Under the pieces are notes generated by a model. The model had not been told where the DNA came from and ran no database searches. It worked only from the letters and a program-made list of their open reading frames with translations. A stretch of DNA of 64,000 nt, taken from contig NZ_KB898623.1 in the NCBI RefSeq assembly GCF_000377705.1, positions 464,684 through 528,683 of the forward strand, in the 5' to 3' direction. Made by a program: the position numbers and the translations under genes. Origin of the DNA: Salsuginibacillus kocurii DSM 18087 (GTDB taxonomy: Bacteria; Bacillota; Bacilli; Bacillales; Marinococcaceae). This document shows positions 8,658 to 17,511 of this stretch, one piece after another (positions within the stretch are counted from its first letter, which is position 1; every line of letters begins with the position of its first letter).

Positions 8658-9107
8658 TTAGGATTGGTTTTTTTCTTCTTCCTGAATAGAAGTTTGCAGA
8701 TCTTCTACTTCCTGTCTTACCGATTCTTTAATCTCTTCTCCTGAATGCTGTAACTCATCAGCTAAGTCATCGGCTAATTCTTCAGCAGATTTTTTCGTTT
8801 CATCTACATCACTTTTTACACTGGATGTAGCTTCCTTTACCTTTTCTACTACTTGATTGGACTGATCAGTTACAGTTTGCGCAATGTTAGAAGACTTTTC
8901 CTTAGCCACATTAGCCCAATCTGATCCTCTCTCATATGCTGAGTTTGTCCAAGTGGCAGTGCGATCATACGCTGATTGTGCACCTTCTGAAATGTCACTC
9001 CTTAGCTCTTTTCCTTTTTTGGGCGCAAGAAGTAAAGCAGAAGCTGCACCTACAATCCCCCCGATTAATGTTCCAATCATAAAATCTTTTGTGTTCATAT
9101 CACTCAT
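8658..9107 (-). CDS. ytxH: YtxH-family general stress protein
   Basis: The N-terminus carries the YtxH domain: a hydrophobic, glycine-rich segment (FMIGTLIGGIVGAASALLLA) followed by PKKGKELRSDI. The rest is a helical, acidic, low-complexity tail with many EE and heptad-like runs (residues about 60-149), suggesting a coiled coil. It is probably a single-pass membrane protein with the tail in the cytoplasm. The molecular role of the family is not known. It lies 33 bp after ytxG and 29 bp before brxC, and the ribosome binding site AAGGAGG precedes the ATG. Confidence 0.85.
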   Translation of the reverse strand: MSDMNTKDFMIGTLIGGIVGAASALLLAPKKGKELRSDISEGAQSAYDRTATWTNSAYERGSDWANVAKEKSSNIAQTVTDQSNQVVEKVKEATSSVKSDVDETKKSAEELADDLADELQHSGEEIKESVRQEVEDLQTSIQEEEKNQS

Positions 9108-9140
9108 TTTAAAACCTCCTTAAAGTAGTTAGAGTTACAA

Positions 9141-9572
9141 CTAATGGTTTTTTGGTTCCACTTCTTCTTTTTTTCTTTTCCATTTTCCGTATAGATCGAT
9201 TGCTGCACTTCCCCATTGAACCGCTTGAGCCACTTGCCCTGATTGCTGTTCAGTTTGCGTGGATACTTTTTCAGACATCTGTTGGAATGATTCATTGATG
9301 GTATGGACCGATTCCCCAAATTCATGAATGGTTTCAACTACAGAATCCAAGCGTTCAGACTTACTCTGAATGTCTTCAGCAAGTTCATTACTTGTATGTA
9401 TCAAACTTTCTGCTTCTGTGGTAACCCCTTGAATCTGTTTTTCAAATCGTCCGAGTGTCTCTGTTGCTTCTTGCATGGTACTCGTAACTGCTTTTAACGT
9501 TTTAATAATATAAATAATCAAGATAACAAGAGCAATAGCAACAACCCCTACACTTATATATACGAGCTCCAT
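9141..9572 (-). CDS. ytxG: YtxG, DUF948 general stress protein
   Basis: A single N-terminal membrane helix (about residues 3-24, VYISVGVVAIALVILIIYII) is followed by a long amphipathic helix region (about 30-120) with repeating hydrophobic spacing and many Q, E, S and T residues. This is the DUF948 pattern, reminiscent of methyl-accepting chemotaxis coiled coils. At 143 aa it matches B. subtilis YtxG. It is the first gene of the ytxG-ytxH-brxC operon; AAAGGAGG lies 10 bases before the ATG. Its biochemical function is not known. Confidence 0.85.
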   Translation of the reverse strand: MELVYISVGVVAIALVILIIYIIKTLKAVTSTMQEATETLGRFEKQIQGVTTEAESLIHTSNELAEDIQSKSERLDSVVETIHEFGESVHTINESFQQMSEKVSTQTEQQSGQVAQAVQWGSAAIDLYGKWKRKKEEVEPKNH

Positions 9573-9597
9573 CCTCTATGCACCTCCTTTTTTCTAC

Positions 9598-9623
9598 TTT
9601 CCCAAGAAATCTAAAAATAAAAC
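9598..9623 (-). promoter_or_regulatory. Candidate SigB-type promoter of ytxG-ytxH-brxC
   Basis: On the - strand GTTTTA (9618-9623) and GGGAAA (9598-9603) are separated by 14 bp, close to the SigB consensus GTTTAA-N13-15-GGGTAT. The predicted start would be just upstream of the ytxG ribosome binding site. The orthologous B. subtilis operon is known to be SigB-dependent; the -10 match is only 4 of 6. Confidence 0.5.
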
Positions 9624-10194
9624 TGCGTATGAAAAGAATTTCGACAAGAGGTTGGAAAACCCTTTGTCTCTTAGGAAATGGATTCTTTCAATATTAATAT
9701 AAATGAATTCCCTATCCAAATCCCGGCTGTCACACTCACTAACTCTATAAGGTTACCCTATTGAAATTATACCAATATAAAGAGGCTGTCAGCATTATTA
9801 AATTACTTCTTTCCATTGTTGAGACAAGAATGGAGTTATAAAATGTTGAAGTGGACATTAATACAGTGACAACCCTACAGCTCAGCACCTCGTTTCTTGG
9901 TAGCTCTCTACACCAGAGCTAAAGAAAGAAGCTGTCTCAAAAAGGTGAGTTTAAGGTATGAAAGTTAGCAAGCAACCGGAATAAGCGAAGCTCCAACAGG
10001 TGTAGCGCCAGTAGTGAATGATAATATATGTAATTATCGATGAATGGACTTTTTCAGAAGCCTCCGTGGGACAGAATGAAGACCCAGCGGCGAAGATTGC
10101 AACTCTAATTTAAAAAGCGGACCATTCCTGTGGTAAAAGCGAACCCATTCCAGTTGTTGCCGACTACTGACTTTAGGGGCTGAGTCTGTCACTA
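9624..10194. other. Long non-coding region between ytxG and murC
   Basis: No supported ORF is present in about 570 bp. Short stretches resemble decayed repeats: GGCTGTCAGC near 9785, AAGCTGTCTCAAAAAGG near 9930 and GAAGCCTCCGTGGG near 10056. The region reads like the remains of one or more small dispersed elements rather than a regulated leader. Confidence 0.4.
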
Positions 10195-10223
10195 AAGAAA
10201 AAAGCGGTCACCAGGACCGCTTG
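10195..10223 (-). terminator. Terminator of murC
   Basis: An 8-bp stem (10202-10209 with 10215-10222) and a 5-base loop are followed on the - strand by seven T residues (10195-10201). It lies 17 bp after the murC stop. Confidence 0.88.
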
Positions 10224-10239
10224 CAACTGTATACGTGAC

Positions 10240-11532
10240 TTATTTGCTTTCATAAGCTGTTTGGATTTTTTGAATATCCCCAGCTCCCATAAAAAGAAGA
10301 ATACTTTCTTTATGATTTTTTAATTGAGTAATTGTTTCTTCCGAGATTACAGTTGATTGAGGGATGCGTTCTTTTAAATCATTAATCGTAAGTGTTTCAT
10401 TTTGTTCACGAGCCGAACCAAAGATATCACAAAGATAAACAGCATCTGCTACTTGCAAACAATTAGCAAACTCAACCAAAAAAGTCTTTGTGCGAGTAAA
10501 CGTATGGGGCTGAAACACAGCCACTATCTCTCGGTCAGGATATTTTTGACTAGCTGCTTCTAACGTGGCTTTTATCTCTGTTGGATGATGAGCATAATCA
10601 TCAATTAAAATTTGACTTCCAAATGGTTTTTCAGAAAATCGGCGCTTCACTCCTGGAAACGAAGAGAGACGATCTTGAATGATTTTTGCAGGTACTTCTT
10701 CATAGTGGCAAATAGCAATTACTGCTAAGGCATTAAGGACGTTATGCGTGCCATGGGCAGGAATAGTAAAGGAACCAAAAAAGTCACCACGAACTGTAAC
10801 ATCAAACGTAGTACCTGCAGGCGTAGTTTCAATTTTATTCGCATTAAAATCGTGGTCGCCGTCAATACCATAATAAATGATGGGCACAGCTGCATTTAAC
10901 GTCTGTAAATGTTCATCATCGCCACAAGCTATAATCGCTTTTTTCACTTGACTGGCCATTTCTTCAAACGCATCTACTACGTCATTGATGTCTTCAAAGT
11001 AATCAGGATGATCAAAATCAATGTTAGTCATGACCGCATAATCCGGATGATAATGTAAGAAATGTCTGCGGTATTCACAAGCTTCAAATACAAAAAAACG
11101 ACTGTTTTCTTCACCTTTACCGGTACCATCGCCAATCAAAAATGAAGTTGGGCGATATTCTTCCAGCACATGTGCCAAGAGGCCAGTGGTGCTCGTTTTT
11201 CCATGGGACCCTGTCACCGCCACTGAAGTATAGTTTTGAATAAATTCCCCGAGAAACGATGGGTAGGGTTTAACTTCTACCCCCAGCTCTTTTGCTTTAG
11301 CTACTTCTGGGTTGTCATCTCCATAAGCTGGGGAAGCTATAATGGTTTGTCCATATTCAACATTACTTTCATTGAAATCAAGAAGTGGGATATTTCTTTC
11401 CTCTAATGGCTTTTGAGTAAAGAAATATTTGTCTACATCTGACCCTTGAACGTTTTCATTCATATCCATCAAAACTTGAGCAAGTGCACTCATCCCTGAG
11501 CCCTTAACTCCGATAAAGTGATACATTGTCAT
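10240..11532 (-). CDS. murC: MurC, UDP-N-acetylmuramate--L-alanine ligase
   Basis: MurC adds L-alanine to UDP-N-acetylmuramic acid, the first cytoplasmic step of stem-peptide synthesis. All three Mur ligase domains are visible: the N-terminal UDP-binding Rossmann domain ([14 protein letters not shown]), the ATP-binding P-loop [15 protein letters not shown] near residues 105-119, and the C-terminal domain starting near [22 protein letters not shown]. The length of 430 aa is normal. GGAGG lies 6 bases before the ATG at 11532. As in B. subtilis it lies close to ytxGHJ and ytpR/sftA. It appears to be monocistronic. Confidence 0.96.
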   Translation of the reverse strand: MTMYHFIGVKGSGMSALAQVLMDMNENVQGSDVDKYFFTQKPLEERNIPLLDFNESNVEYGQTIIASPAYGDDNPEVAKAKELGVEVKPYPSFLGEFIQNYTSVAVTGSHGKTSTTGLLAHVLEEYRPTSFLIGDGTGKGEENSRFFVFEACEYRRHFLHYHPDYAVMTNIDFDHPDYFEDINDVVDAFEEMASQVKKAIIACGDDEHLQTLNAAVPIIYYGIDGDHDFNANKIETTPAGTTFDVTVRGDFFGSFTIPAHGTHNVLNALAVIAICHYEEVPAKIIQDRLSSFPGVKRRFSEKPFGSQILIDDYAHHPTEIKATLEAASQKYPDREIVAVFQPHTFTRTKTFLVEFANCLQVADAVYLCDIFGSAREQNETLTINDLKERIPQSTVISEETITQLKNHKESILLFMGAGDIQKIQTAYESK

Positions 11533-11730
11533 GGTGGACCTCCATCTTTCTTAACCGATCCTAACTAAGACCGGAAAGCTAATCGTCTATCCGAAATGTG
11601 TGCTAACTTACATCCAATTTACACTTCATTCATTATAGCAGATCGTTCGTGTTTAACAAATCGAGATCTTTTTCCTATTCATTCATATGATAAACAAGTC
11701 AAACTATGTTCCTGCTGGCGCCAAAAAAGA

Positions 11731-11758
11731 AAAATGCTCTATTCGCCTAGAGCATTTT
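11731..11758 (-). terminator. Terminator of the nicotinate phosphoribosyltransferase cluster
   Basis: A 10-bp stem (11731-11740 with 11749-11758) with an 8-base loop is followed by a T run on the - strand. Its first base coincides with the last base of the upstream gene's stop codon. Confidence 0.85.
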
Positions 11759-12414
11759 CACTTCACATATGACATAAACTGTATTCCTTTTTCTTTACGA
11801 TAAGATAAACTGTGACCTTCGCCTGCTTTTTCACGGTCTGATTGAAACACATGCTCTACCACTTGCTTCACTTCCGGTGCCAAAGCCACAGCCGGACCAA
11901 GGTTTACCGTTTTAAAGCCACAACGCAGAGGCCGAAGGAGATACCATTCTCCCTGGTTAAGGGATTGCAAGGGACCAAGGGGCTGATAAGCCAAAAGTTT
12001 TTCTTCATTGGAATAAGGAAAAAATGCCTGCTGTTCATCACCTGTTCGCTCACTTATAATTTGAACCGGCTCTAAGGCTGAAGTCATAATTAACCCGCCC
12101 ACTGCTAACTCTGAAGCTGACAGATTACCGCTTTCCTTGCGGATATAAAGGTCAAACAGGCGTGAACCAATGATCGTAACATAGTCAAAAGCAAACCAAT
12201 GTTCAAACAACTCTTGCCATTCTTTCGTTTCCGTTTCGTCAGGATGGAGGAATGCCAGCTGTCGAAACAAATGTTTGGCTCGCACTTTATCTCGAAGGTT
12301 TGCATTTACTTGCACCCAGTTAAAATACTTTTCATAGATGGAAACTAATGCTTGATTTGCTTCCTCTTGTTTCTTTTCTTTCAGACTTTCAAAATTGATT
12401 ATCGACTTCGCCAC
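11758..12414 (-). CDS. Conserved hypothetical protein next to nicotinate phosphoribosyltransferase
   Basis: I do not recognise this 218-aa protein. It starts at GTG (AAAGGGG lies about 10 bases upstream) and has no signal peptide or membrane segment. The first 80 residues are helical and charged, with HPDETETKEWQELFEHWFAFDY; the middle carries VTIIGSRLFDLYIRK; and the C-terminal half is rich in beta-type residues (EWYLLRPLRCGFKTVNLGPAVAL). There is one cysteine. It follows the phosphoribosyltransferase gene by 49 bp on the same strand and shares its terminator, so a link to NAD salvage is possible. That link rests on position alone. Confidence 0.55.
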   Translation of the reverse strand: MAKSIINFESLKEKKQEEANQALVSIYEKYFNWVQVNANLRDKVRAKHLFRQLAFLHPDETETKEWQELFEHWFAFDYVTIIGSRLFDLYIRKESGNLSASELAVGGLIMTSALEPVQIISERTGDEQQAFFPYSNEEKLLAYQPLGPLQSLNQGEWYLLRPLRCGFKTVNLGPAVALAPEVKQVVEHVFQSDREKAGEGHSLSYRKEKGIQFMSYVK

Positions 12415-12463
12415 GTCTTTCCACCCCTTTCAAAAAGGTGAGCGTCTCTCTGATCTAGTAGCC

Positions 12464-13561
12464 TTAATCAATTCGTTCTAGACGTGGATTGTTCCGATAT
12501 TCCCGTCCTGCTTTGGCTTGATGCTCTTTATCTAATAAGACGTTATCTCCTGTGAAACCGATATGAATGTCTAAAAGGCTGCTTCCCACACCATACATAT
12601 CAATTGGGACATTAGCTTTCTCATACGCAGCAATTTTCTCAGCTGTAAAACCTCCGCTCGCTACGATCTTCACATGATGAAAGCCTTCATGATTCAGAGC
12701 TTCCCTAAGCGCAAAAACGAGGGCTTGATTTACACCACGTGGGTCAAAATCCCCCATGACTTCAGGTTGTCTGCAAAAGTATTGATCAACCATATGATTA
12801 GAAGTATCTACTCTAACACCTTTTAATTTATCTCCAAATTCACGTGCAACCAATAAAGAATCAGTGATGACATCATTATTATAATCCACTAGCGCCATTA
12901 ATTCATCCTCGGGGTACATTTCCTGGTAGGCTTTTGTAGCCTCTACCACATCCCCTTCAAATAATTGGATTAAAGCATGCGGCATCGTGCCAATTCCTTT
13001 TTTGCCCCACCATTCATGCATGGCATGTGTAGCCTGGGCTTTAGACCCACCTATAAAGGCAGCATAACCATCCCCAGCCTGTTGGGTAAAGTGGTCATCA
13101 CGGTCGCCCATAAAAATAACCGGCTTTTGGACACCGGAGCTCCGTGCTGATTTAACAACTTCATATACGTTTGTAGCTACTGATGTTCTTCTAGCAAAAA
13201 TCCCATCAATAACACCTTCGAGAAAACCAAAACTTTGATAAGGACCAGTAATCGTCAAAACCGTTTCAAACGGTTCAATCTTATCTCCGTCTTCTAATGA
13301 ATGAATAATAAGATTCTCAGGCTCCTCTGCGAAGGTTTGAATTAAAGCAATTACTTCATCAGTCCCACATAACACAGCATGCTTTTTTTGAAAAAATTGC
13401 ATCGTTACTTCTTTGTCTGCTTTGTATTTTTTCGCAATTTCTCTTGTTTTCAAGAAGTATACAGCTGAGAACCAGCCATCCCCCACGCGATTGTCAAATT
13501 TAAAAGTTTCATTTGTCAAACGCTTAATCTCTCCGTTTAGTTTCTTCTCAATTTCTTTCAT
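12464..13561 (-). CDS. Nicotinate phosphoribosyltransferase (short form)
   Basis: This enzyme salvages nicotinic acid to nicotinate mononucleotide. The 365-aa chain shows the NAPRTase pattern: an N-terminal FDNRVGDGWFSAVYFLKT, the catalytic barrel with RRTSVATNVYE, GGSKAQATHAMHEWWG, ALVDYNNDVITDSL, VRVDTSNHM and the phosphate loop KIVASGGFTAEKI near residue 305. It is much shorter than the roughly 490-aa B. subtilis PncB and resembles the compact archaeal/thermophile type. A conserved hypothetical gene follows 49 bp downstream and a small ORF lies upstream behind its own terminator. The substrate could in principle be nicotinamide instead; the neighbouring motifs do not decide this. Confidence 0.85.
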   Translation of the reverse strand: MKEIEKKLNGEIKRLTNETFKFDNRVGDGWFSAVYFLKTREIAKKYKADKEVTMQFFQKKHAVLCGTDEVIALIQTFAEEPENLIIHSLEDGDKIEPFETVLTITGPYQSFGFLEGVIDGIFARRTSVATNVYEVVKSARSSGVQKPVIFMGDRDDHFTQQAGDGYAAFIGGSKAQATHAMHEWWGKKGIGTMPHALIQLFEGDVVEATKAYQEMYPEDELMALVDYNNDVITDSLLVAREFGDKLKGVRVDTSNHMVDQYFCRQPEVMGDFDPRGVNQALVFALREALNHEGFHHVKIVASGGFTAEKIAAYEKANVPIDMYGVGSSLLDIHIGFTGDNVLLDKEHQAKAGREYRNNPRLERID

Positions 13562-13606
13562 TATTTATCTCCTTGCTCACCATTACATGCTACTTTTTTT
13601 GCAGTG

Positions 13607-13648
13607 TAAAAGCCCGTACTAGTGAATGCATAAAACAAGCACGGGTCT
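13607..13648 (-). terminator. Terminator after the small ORF
   Basis: A stem of about 8 bp (13611-13617 with 13641-13648) with a large loop is followed on the - strand by TTTT. It lies between the small ORF at 13653 and the phosphoribosyltransferase gene. Confidence 0.55.
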
Positions 13649-13652
13649 TATT

Positions 13653-13841
13653 TTAGTGATATTCTTTCTGGGTATGCTGTTCCATAATAACAGCTTCGAC
13701 AATCTCCTGGATGTCATGTTGCTTTAAATCGGCAAACCCATGTTTCAGTACAATCGGCATGCTAAGCTCTTGTTCGGTTAAAAGTGTTAACCAGTCTGGC
13801 GCTTTTGTTTCAAGAAGTTCATCAAGTTGAATTTGTTGCAC
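13653..13841 (-). CDS. Small conserved-looking hypothetical protein, 62 aa
   Basis: The ORF is open from 13943, but a strong ribosome binding site (AAAGGAGG) lies 8 bases before the GTG at 13841, so the 62-residue form is preferred. The longer form would begin at a TTG without a ribosome binding site. The product is acidic, soluble and helical, with LLETKAPDWLTLL, LSMPIVLKHGFADL and IQEIVEAVIMEQHT. I cannot assign a family. It lies between sftA and the NAD-salvage gene on the same strand with its own terminator. Confidence 0.5.
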   Translation of the reverse strand: MQQIQLDELLETKAPDWLTLLTEQELSMPIVLKHGFADLKQHDIQEIVEAVIMEQHTQKEYH

Positions 13842-14007
13842 AACGGACCCCTCCTTTAGATTGTTGAGGCTACGTGCGCGTTCTTTTTGTCTTGCTTCTT
13901 GTTCTTTTTTCACTAGGGCCAAGAAAAGTACATAACTTACCAACGAGTGCTCGCATGTTCATTTGTTTCTACATACTATAATAAATAAGGTTGCGTGTGA
14001 AAACAAG

Positions 14008-16593
14008 TTATTCATCGGAACTCAATATTTCTTCCGTTCGCTCTAATGATTCTTTTGTAACCAAAACTTGTCTAGGTTTCGTACCATTGGCTTCAGAAAT
14101 GATACCTCTTGAGGCCATCATATCAATTAATCGAGCCGCGCGGTTAAAACCAATATGGAAATGGCGTTGCAGCAACGACGAAGAAGCACCGTCCTGCTCG
14201 ATGACAAACTGGCAAGCCTCGTCAAACAAATCATCCTCATCTTCTTTTTTTCCACTTGCATCAACCTGTTGAGTTAACGTACTTCGCTGCAATAAAAACT
14301 CAGGCTTCCGCTGGCTTTTAACATCCCGGGCAACCGCTTCTATCTCATCATCATTGACGAAGGTACCTTGAACACGGATCGATTGGGAAGAACCATTAGG
14401 ATGGTAAAGCATATCCCCCTTACCAATTAAACGCTCCGCTCCCCCGGAGTCAAGAATTGTGCGTGAATCTGCCTGGGAAGATACAGCAAACGCTACTCGC
14501 GTTGGAATGTTGGCTTTAATTAAACCAGTAATTACATCTACAGATGGACGCTGCGTAGCTACGAGTAAGTGAATACCACATGCTCTCGCTTTTTGAGCGA
14601 TGCGACAAATCGAATCCTCAACTTCTTGGGCAGATACCATCATAAGATCAGCCAATTCATCAATAACAATTAGCAAGTACGGCATTTTATCAGCACACTC
14701 ACCATTCTCGGTTTTCAGCTGGTTAAACCGGTGAATGTCACGAACACCGGCATGAGCCAGACGTTCATAGCGATCTTCCATTTCAGAAACCGCCCATTTC
14801 AAAGCAGCAGTGGCTTCTTTAGCATCGGTAATGACAGGAGAAGCCAAGTGCGGAACATCGTGATATGCCGCCAGCTCAACCATTTTAGGGTCGATTAATA
14901 ACATCTTTACATCAGTCGGGTCAGCCTTGTAAAGCAGGCTAAGTAAAATTGAATTAATACATACACTTTTTCCTGAACCTGTAGCACCAGCGATAAGACC
15001 GTGCGGCATTTTCTGTAAGTCGCATACCACAGGGTCACCCGCAATATCGAGCCCCATAGCTACAGCAAGAGGCGAATCATGTTTCCTAAATACATCTTTT
15101 GCTAGAATTTCCCTTAAAAAAACTGGCGTACTCGAAGGATTTGGAACTTCTACCCCAATTAGGTTCTTACCTGGGATAGGAGCTTCCATGCGCAAATCTT
15201 TTGCCGCCAGTGCCAATTTCAAGTCATCTGTCAAATTTGTTATTTTACTAACCTTCACACCGGGAGCAGGTTGTATTTCAAATCGAGTTACGGCCGGCCC
15301 TCTCGTAACATGCTGCACTTCTGCTTTTACATTAAAGTGAGCTAACGTCGTTTCTAGCAGTTCACGTTGTTGTTCTAGTTCATTTTCATCATGTTCTGCT
15401 TTTGGTGCTGGTTTATTTAATCTCGCAAGTGATGGTTTTTGGTAAGGAGCTGGCTCTTGGCTTGAGTGTTTCAAGGCTTCCATACGTTTTTGCTTTTGGT
15501 ACTTAGCTTGATCTTTAGGTTCCATCATAACGTTAAAGGGCACATTTTGCTGAGCCGTCCCCTCTGTGTCTTGCTTTTGAGCTGCACGTTGTTTTTTTCG
15601 TTCTTGGTGGCTTAAACGCTTTTTGCCGGAAGCTTTTTCAGTTGTCTCGTTCTCACGTTCCGAGGCTGGCTGACCTCCTGCAGGATAAGAGGACAATTCC
15701 TCTGACTTTGAGTCCATCACACTGTCAGAACTATTTATCTTCTTCCTCACCGGGGTTAGAGGTTCAGGTTCAGGTTCAGGTTCAGAATCTAATTCTGGCT
15801 CTTGAGAGCTTACGGGTTCAAACTCATGTACTGGCTTCACGGTGGCTGCCATACGCTCAGGTTGAGCATCATCCATGTTCATGTCCGTCTCTGTTTGTTT
15901 AAAATAAGTCTCCGTCCCCGCTGATGAACTCTCATCATATACGGGTTCGGAATATGGCAAACCATTATCCGGGTCTTCTTTCTCTCTCGCCTGATTCAAA
16001 ACCTCCTCTTCAACCGGGGTTGGGTGCTCTGCTTTTTCGGCTGGTTCAGTAAGCCTTTCTTCTAGCTCTTCAGCTACTTCCTCTTCCGGTTCTTCTTCCA
16101 TGAATGTAACTTGTTCTTTCTCAGTGTCTTTTGCAGGTGTACGAAAGCCGTGAATAGGGCTTGGTATTTCCTGCGGTACAAATGGAGTCGACCGCGATGG
16201 TGAATGTTGGTCTACAGTAGCTAACAGTTCCTTGGAAGTAGAAGCATTCTTTTTTTGTTTTGATTCAGAGGGTTCTCTGGCAGCAGAATATGTTGAAGAC
16301 TCATTCGTTGCAGGAGAAGAGGCGGGTGAATGGGCCTGGTACTGTCTCGATTCAGCCGACTTCTTTTTATAAGTGGGATCATCCACGTCTAATGGAAAAC
16401 GAAAAGCCCCCTTTTTCGGGTATTGATACGTCATTTTCACGCCCTGGCTTTCTGAATGCGGCACGCGCCCTCTAGAAGAAGACTTGGCAGGCGCCTCCTC
16501 CTTGGAGCGTTTTTCTTCATTAACTGAAGCAGATTCATCTCCAAAAAAATAAGCTTGTAACCGGTTCATCCAACGTCCCAAGCGATTTCTCAT
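14008..16593 (-). CDS. sftA: SftA (YtpS), soluble FtsK/SpoIIIE-family DNA translocase
   Basis: SftA is the soluble FtsK-like motor that moves trapped DNA away from the closing division septum. No membrane segments are present at the N-terminus, which separates it from SpoIIIE. Residues 1 to about 390 are variable, hydrophilic and acidic, with a run of alternating E and P (SEPEPEPEP near 275). The conserved motor follows: Walker A GATGSGKS at about 533-540 and Walker B LLIVIDELADLMM near 644. RAFAVSS-like switch motifs are seen as TRVAFAVSSQADS. A winged-helix gamma domain closes the protein (about 795-861, with LLQRHFHIGFNRAARLID). The 861 aa is shorter than the 952 of B. subtilis, the difference lying in the linker. 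It stands between ytpR and the small ORF. Confidence 0.93.
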   Translation of the reverse strand: MRNRLGRWMNRLQAYFFGDESASVNEEKRSKEEAPAKSSSRGRVPHSESQGVKMTYQYPKKGAFRFPLDVDDPTYKKKSAESRQYQAHSPASSPATNESSTYSAAREPSESKQKKNASTSKELLATVDQHSPSRSTPFVPQEIPSPIHGFRTPAKDTEKEQVTFMEEEPEEEVAEELEERLTEPAEKAEHPTPVEEEVLNQAREKEDPDNGLPYSEPVYDESSSAGTETYFKQTETDMNMDDAQPERMAATVKPVHEFEPVSSQEPELDSEPEPEPEPLTPVRKKINSSDSVMDSKSEELSSYPAGGQPASERENETTEKASGKKRLSHQERKKQRAAQKQDTEGTAQQNVPFNVMMEPKDQAKYQKQKRMEALKHSSQEPAPYQKPSLARLNKPAPKAEHDENELEQQRELLETTLAHFNVKAEVQHVTRGPAVTRFEIQPAPGVKVSKITNLTDDLKLALAAKDLRMEAPIPGKNLIGVEVPNPSSTPVFLREILAKDVFRKHDSPLAVAMGLDIAGDPVVCDLQKMPHGLIAGATGSGKSVCINSILLSLLYKADPTDVKMLLIDPKMVELAAYHDVPHLASPVITDAKEATAALKWAVSEMEDRYERLAHAGVRDIHRFNQLKTENGECADKMPYLLIVIDELADLMMVSAQEVEDSICRIAQKARACGIHLLVATQRPSVDVITGLIKANIPTRVAFAVSSQADSRTILDSGGAERLIGKGDMLYHPNGSSQSIRVQGTFVNDDEIEAVARDVKSQRKPEFLLQRSTLTQQVDASGKKEDEDDLFDEACQFVIEQDGASSSLLQRHFHIGFNRAARLIDMMASRGIISEANGTKPRQVLVTKESLERTEEILSSDE

Positions 16594-16671
16594 AATCTAT
16601 CACACCTAACTTACGGTTTAAATTCTACTTTATCATACTTGTTATGTATTCTAATTCTAACGAAGACAATG

Positions 16672-16700
16672 AAAAACCACCAGCCCTGCTGGTGGTTTTA
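16672..16700 (-). terminator. Terminator of ytpR
   Basis: A perfect 12-bp stem (16673-16684 with 16688-16699) with a 3-base loop lies 5 bp after the ytpR stop. The T run on the - strand is interrupted by one C. Confidence 0.85.
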
Positions 16701-16704
16701 GTAC

Positions 16705-17331
16705 TTATGCTTTACTAGAATGGTATTGAGTGAGAAAGTCTTGGCCGGTGTCATAGTTCTCATCCAGAACGAGGATACCTTTTCCTTCTTCATGTTCAGG
16801 AAGAGCCAATTCTTTCGCCGAACAGATCATACCGGTAGAATCAACCCCGCGTAATTTTGCAGCTTTTATTTTCATTCCAGTCGGCATAAATGCACCTGGG
16901 AGTGCCACAACCACCTTCTGCCCAGCCTTAACATTAGGGGCCCCGCACACGATTTGATATGCAGTTTCTCCTATATCTACCTGGCAAACGCTCAACTTAT
17001 CAGCGTCTGGATGTTTCTTTTTTTCTTCAACATAACCTACTACAAAAGAAGAAACTTCAGGACGACTATATACTGCTTCCCATCCAGATTCCTTCAATGC
17101 TTCGTTTAAAATGCTCACATACTCATCCTTCACTGGGAGCATGCCTTTTTCATGAATTGAACCAAAGGTACTAACATTAAATACGTGCCACCCGACTGTT
17201 TCACCTGAATTTATATTGAACAAACGAGCTACATCGCCTTTTTGTTCAACGTCTCGCTTCTCCTTTGAAATTTCTTTAAGAGAAACAAGCAAAGTGTCAC
17301 CTATTCCTTCTGGATTGTAGAACATATTCAT
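16705..17331 (-). CDS. ytpR: YtpR, tRNA-binding (EMAP) domain protein
   Basis: An N-terminal DUF4479-type region (about 1-90) is followed by an OB-fold tRNA-binding domain of the EMAPII/PheT-N type (about 95-200). The latter shows VGYVEEKKKHPDADKLSVCQVDIG, IVCGAPNVKAGQKVVVALPGAF and STGMICSAKELALP (quoted in parts of the same domain). This resembles the N-terminal module of bacterial PheT but as a stand-alone protein of 208 aa. Its tRNA target is not known. The gene lies between ytpQ and sftA, an order shared with B. subtilis. The ribosome binding site AAAGGAG precedes the ATG. Confidence 0.9.
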   Translation of the reverse strand: MNMFYNPEGIGDTLLVSLKEISKEKRDVEQKGDVARLFNINSGETVGWHVFNVSTFGSIHEKGMLPVKDEYVSILNEALKESGWEAVYSRPEVSSFVVGYVEEKKKHPDADKLSVCQVDIGETAYQIVCGAPNVKAGQKVVVALPGAFMPTGMKIKAAKLRGVDSTGMICSAKELALPEHEEGKGILVLDENYDTGQDFLTQYHSSKA

Positions 17332-17511
17332 GGTTTATTGTCTCCTTTATGTTTAATCGTTGTAACATTACGGGTTATGAGAAAATTCCCCTTTTGCAGT
17401 CTGAGTGGCCTCAACTGCTAAGGAGAGAATTGTCAGTACGTCTGTCCCTGCACCGGCATATTATCAATTATCACGAGTACCGTTTAACAAGGCCATCATT
17501 TTTAACCGCTT

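Noticed and set aside
9104-9337. A - strand ORF of 77 codons over ytxG.
   Set aside because: It is an out-of-frame shadow of ytxG and has no start signal.
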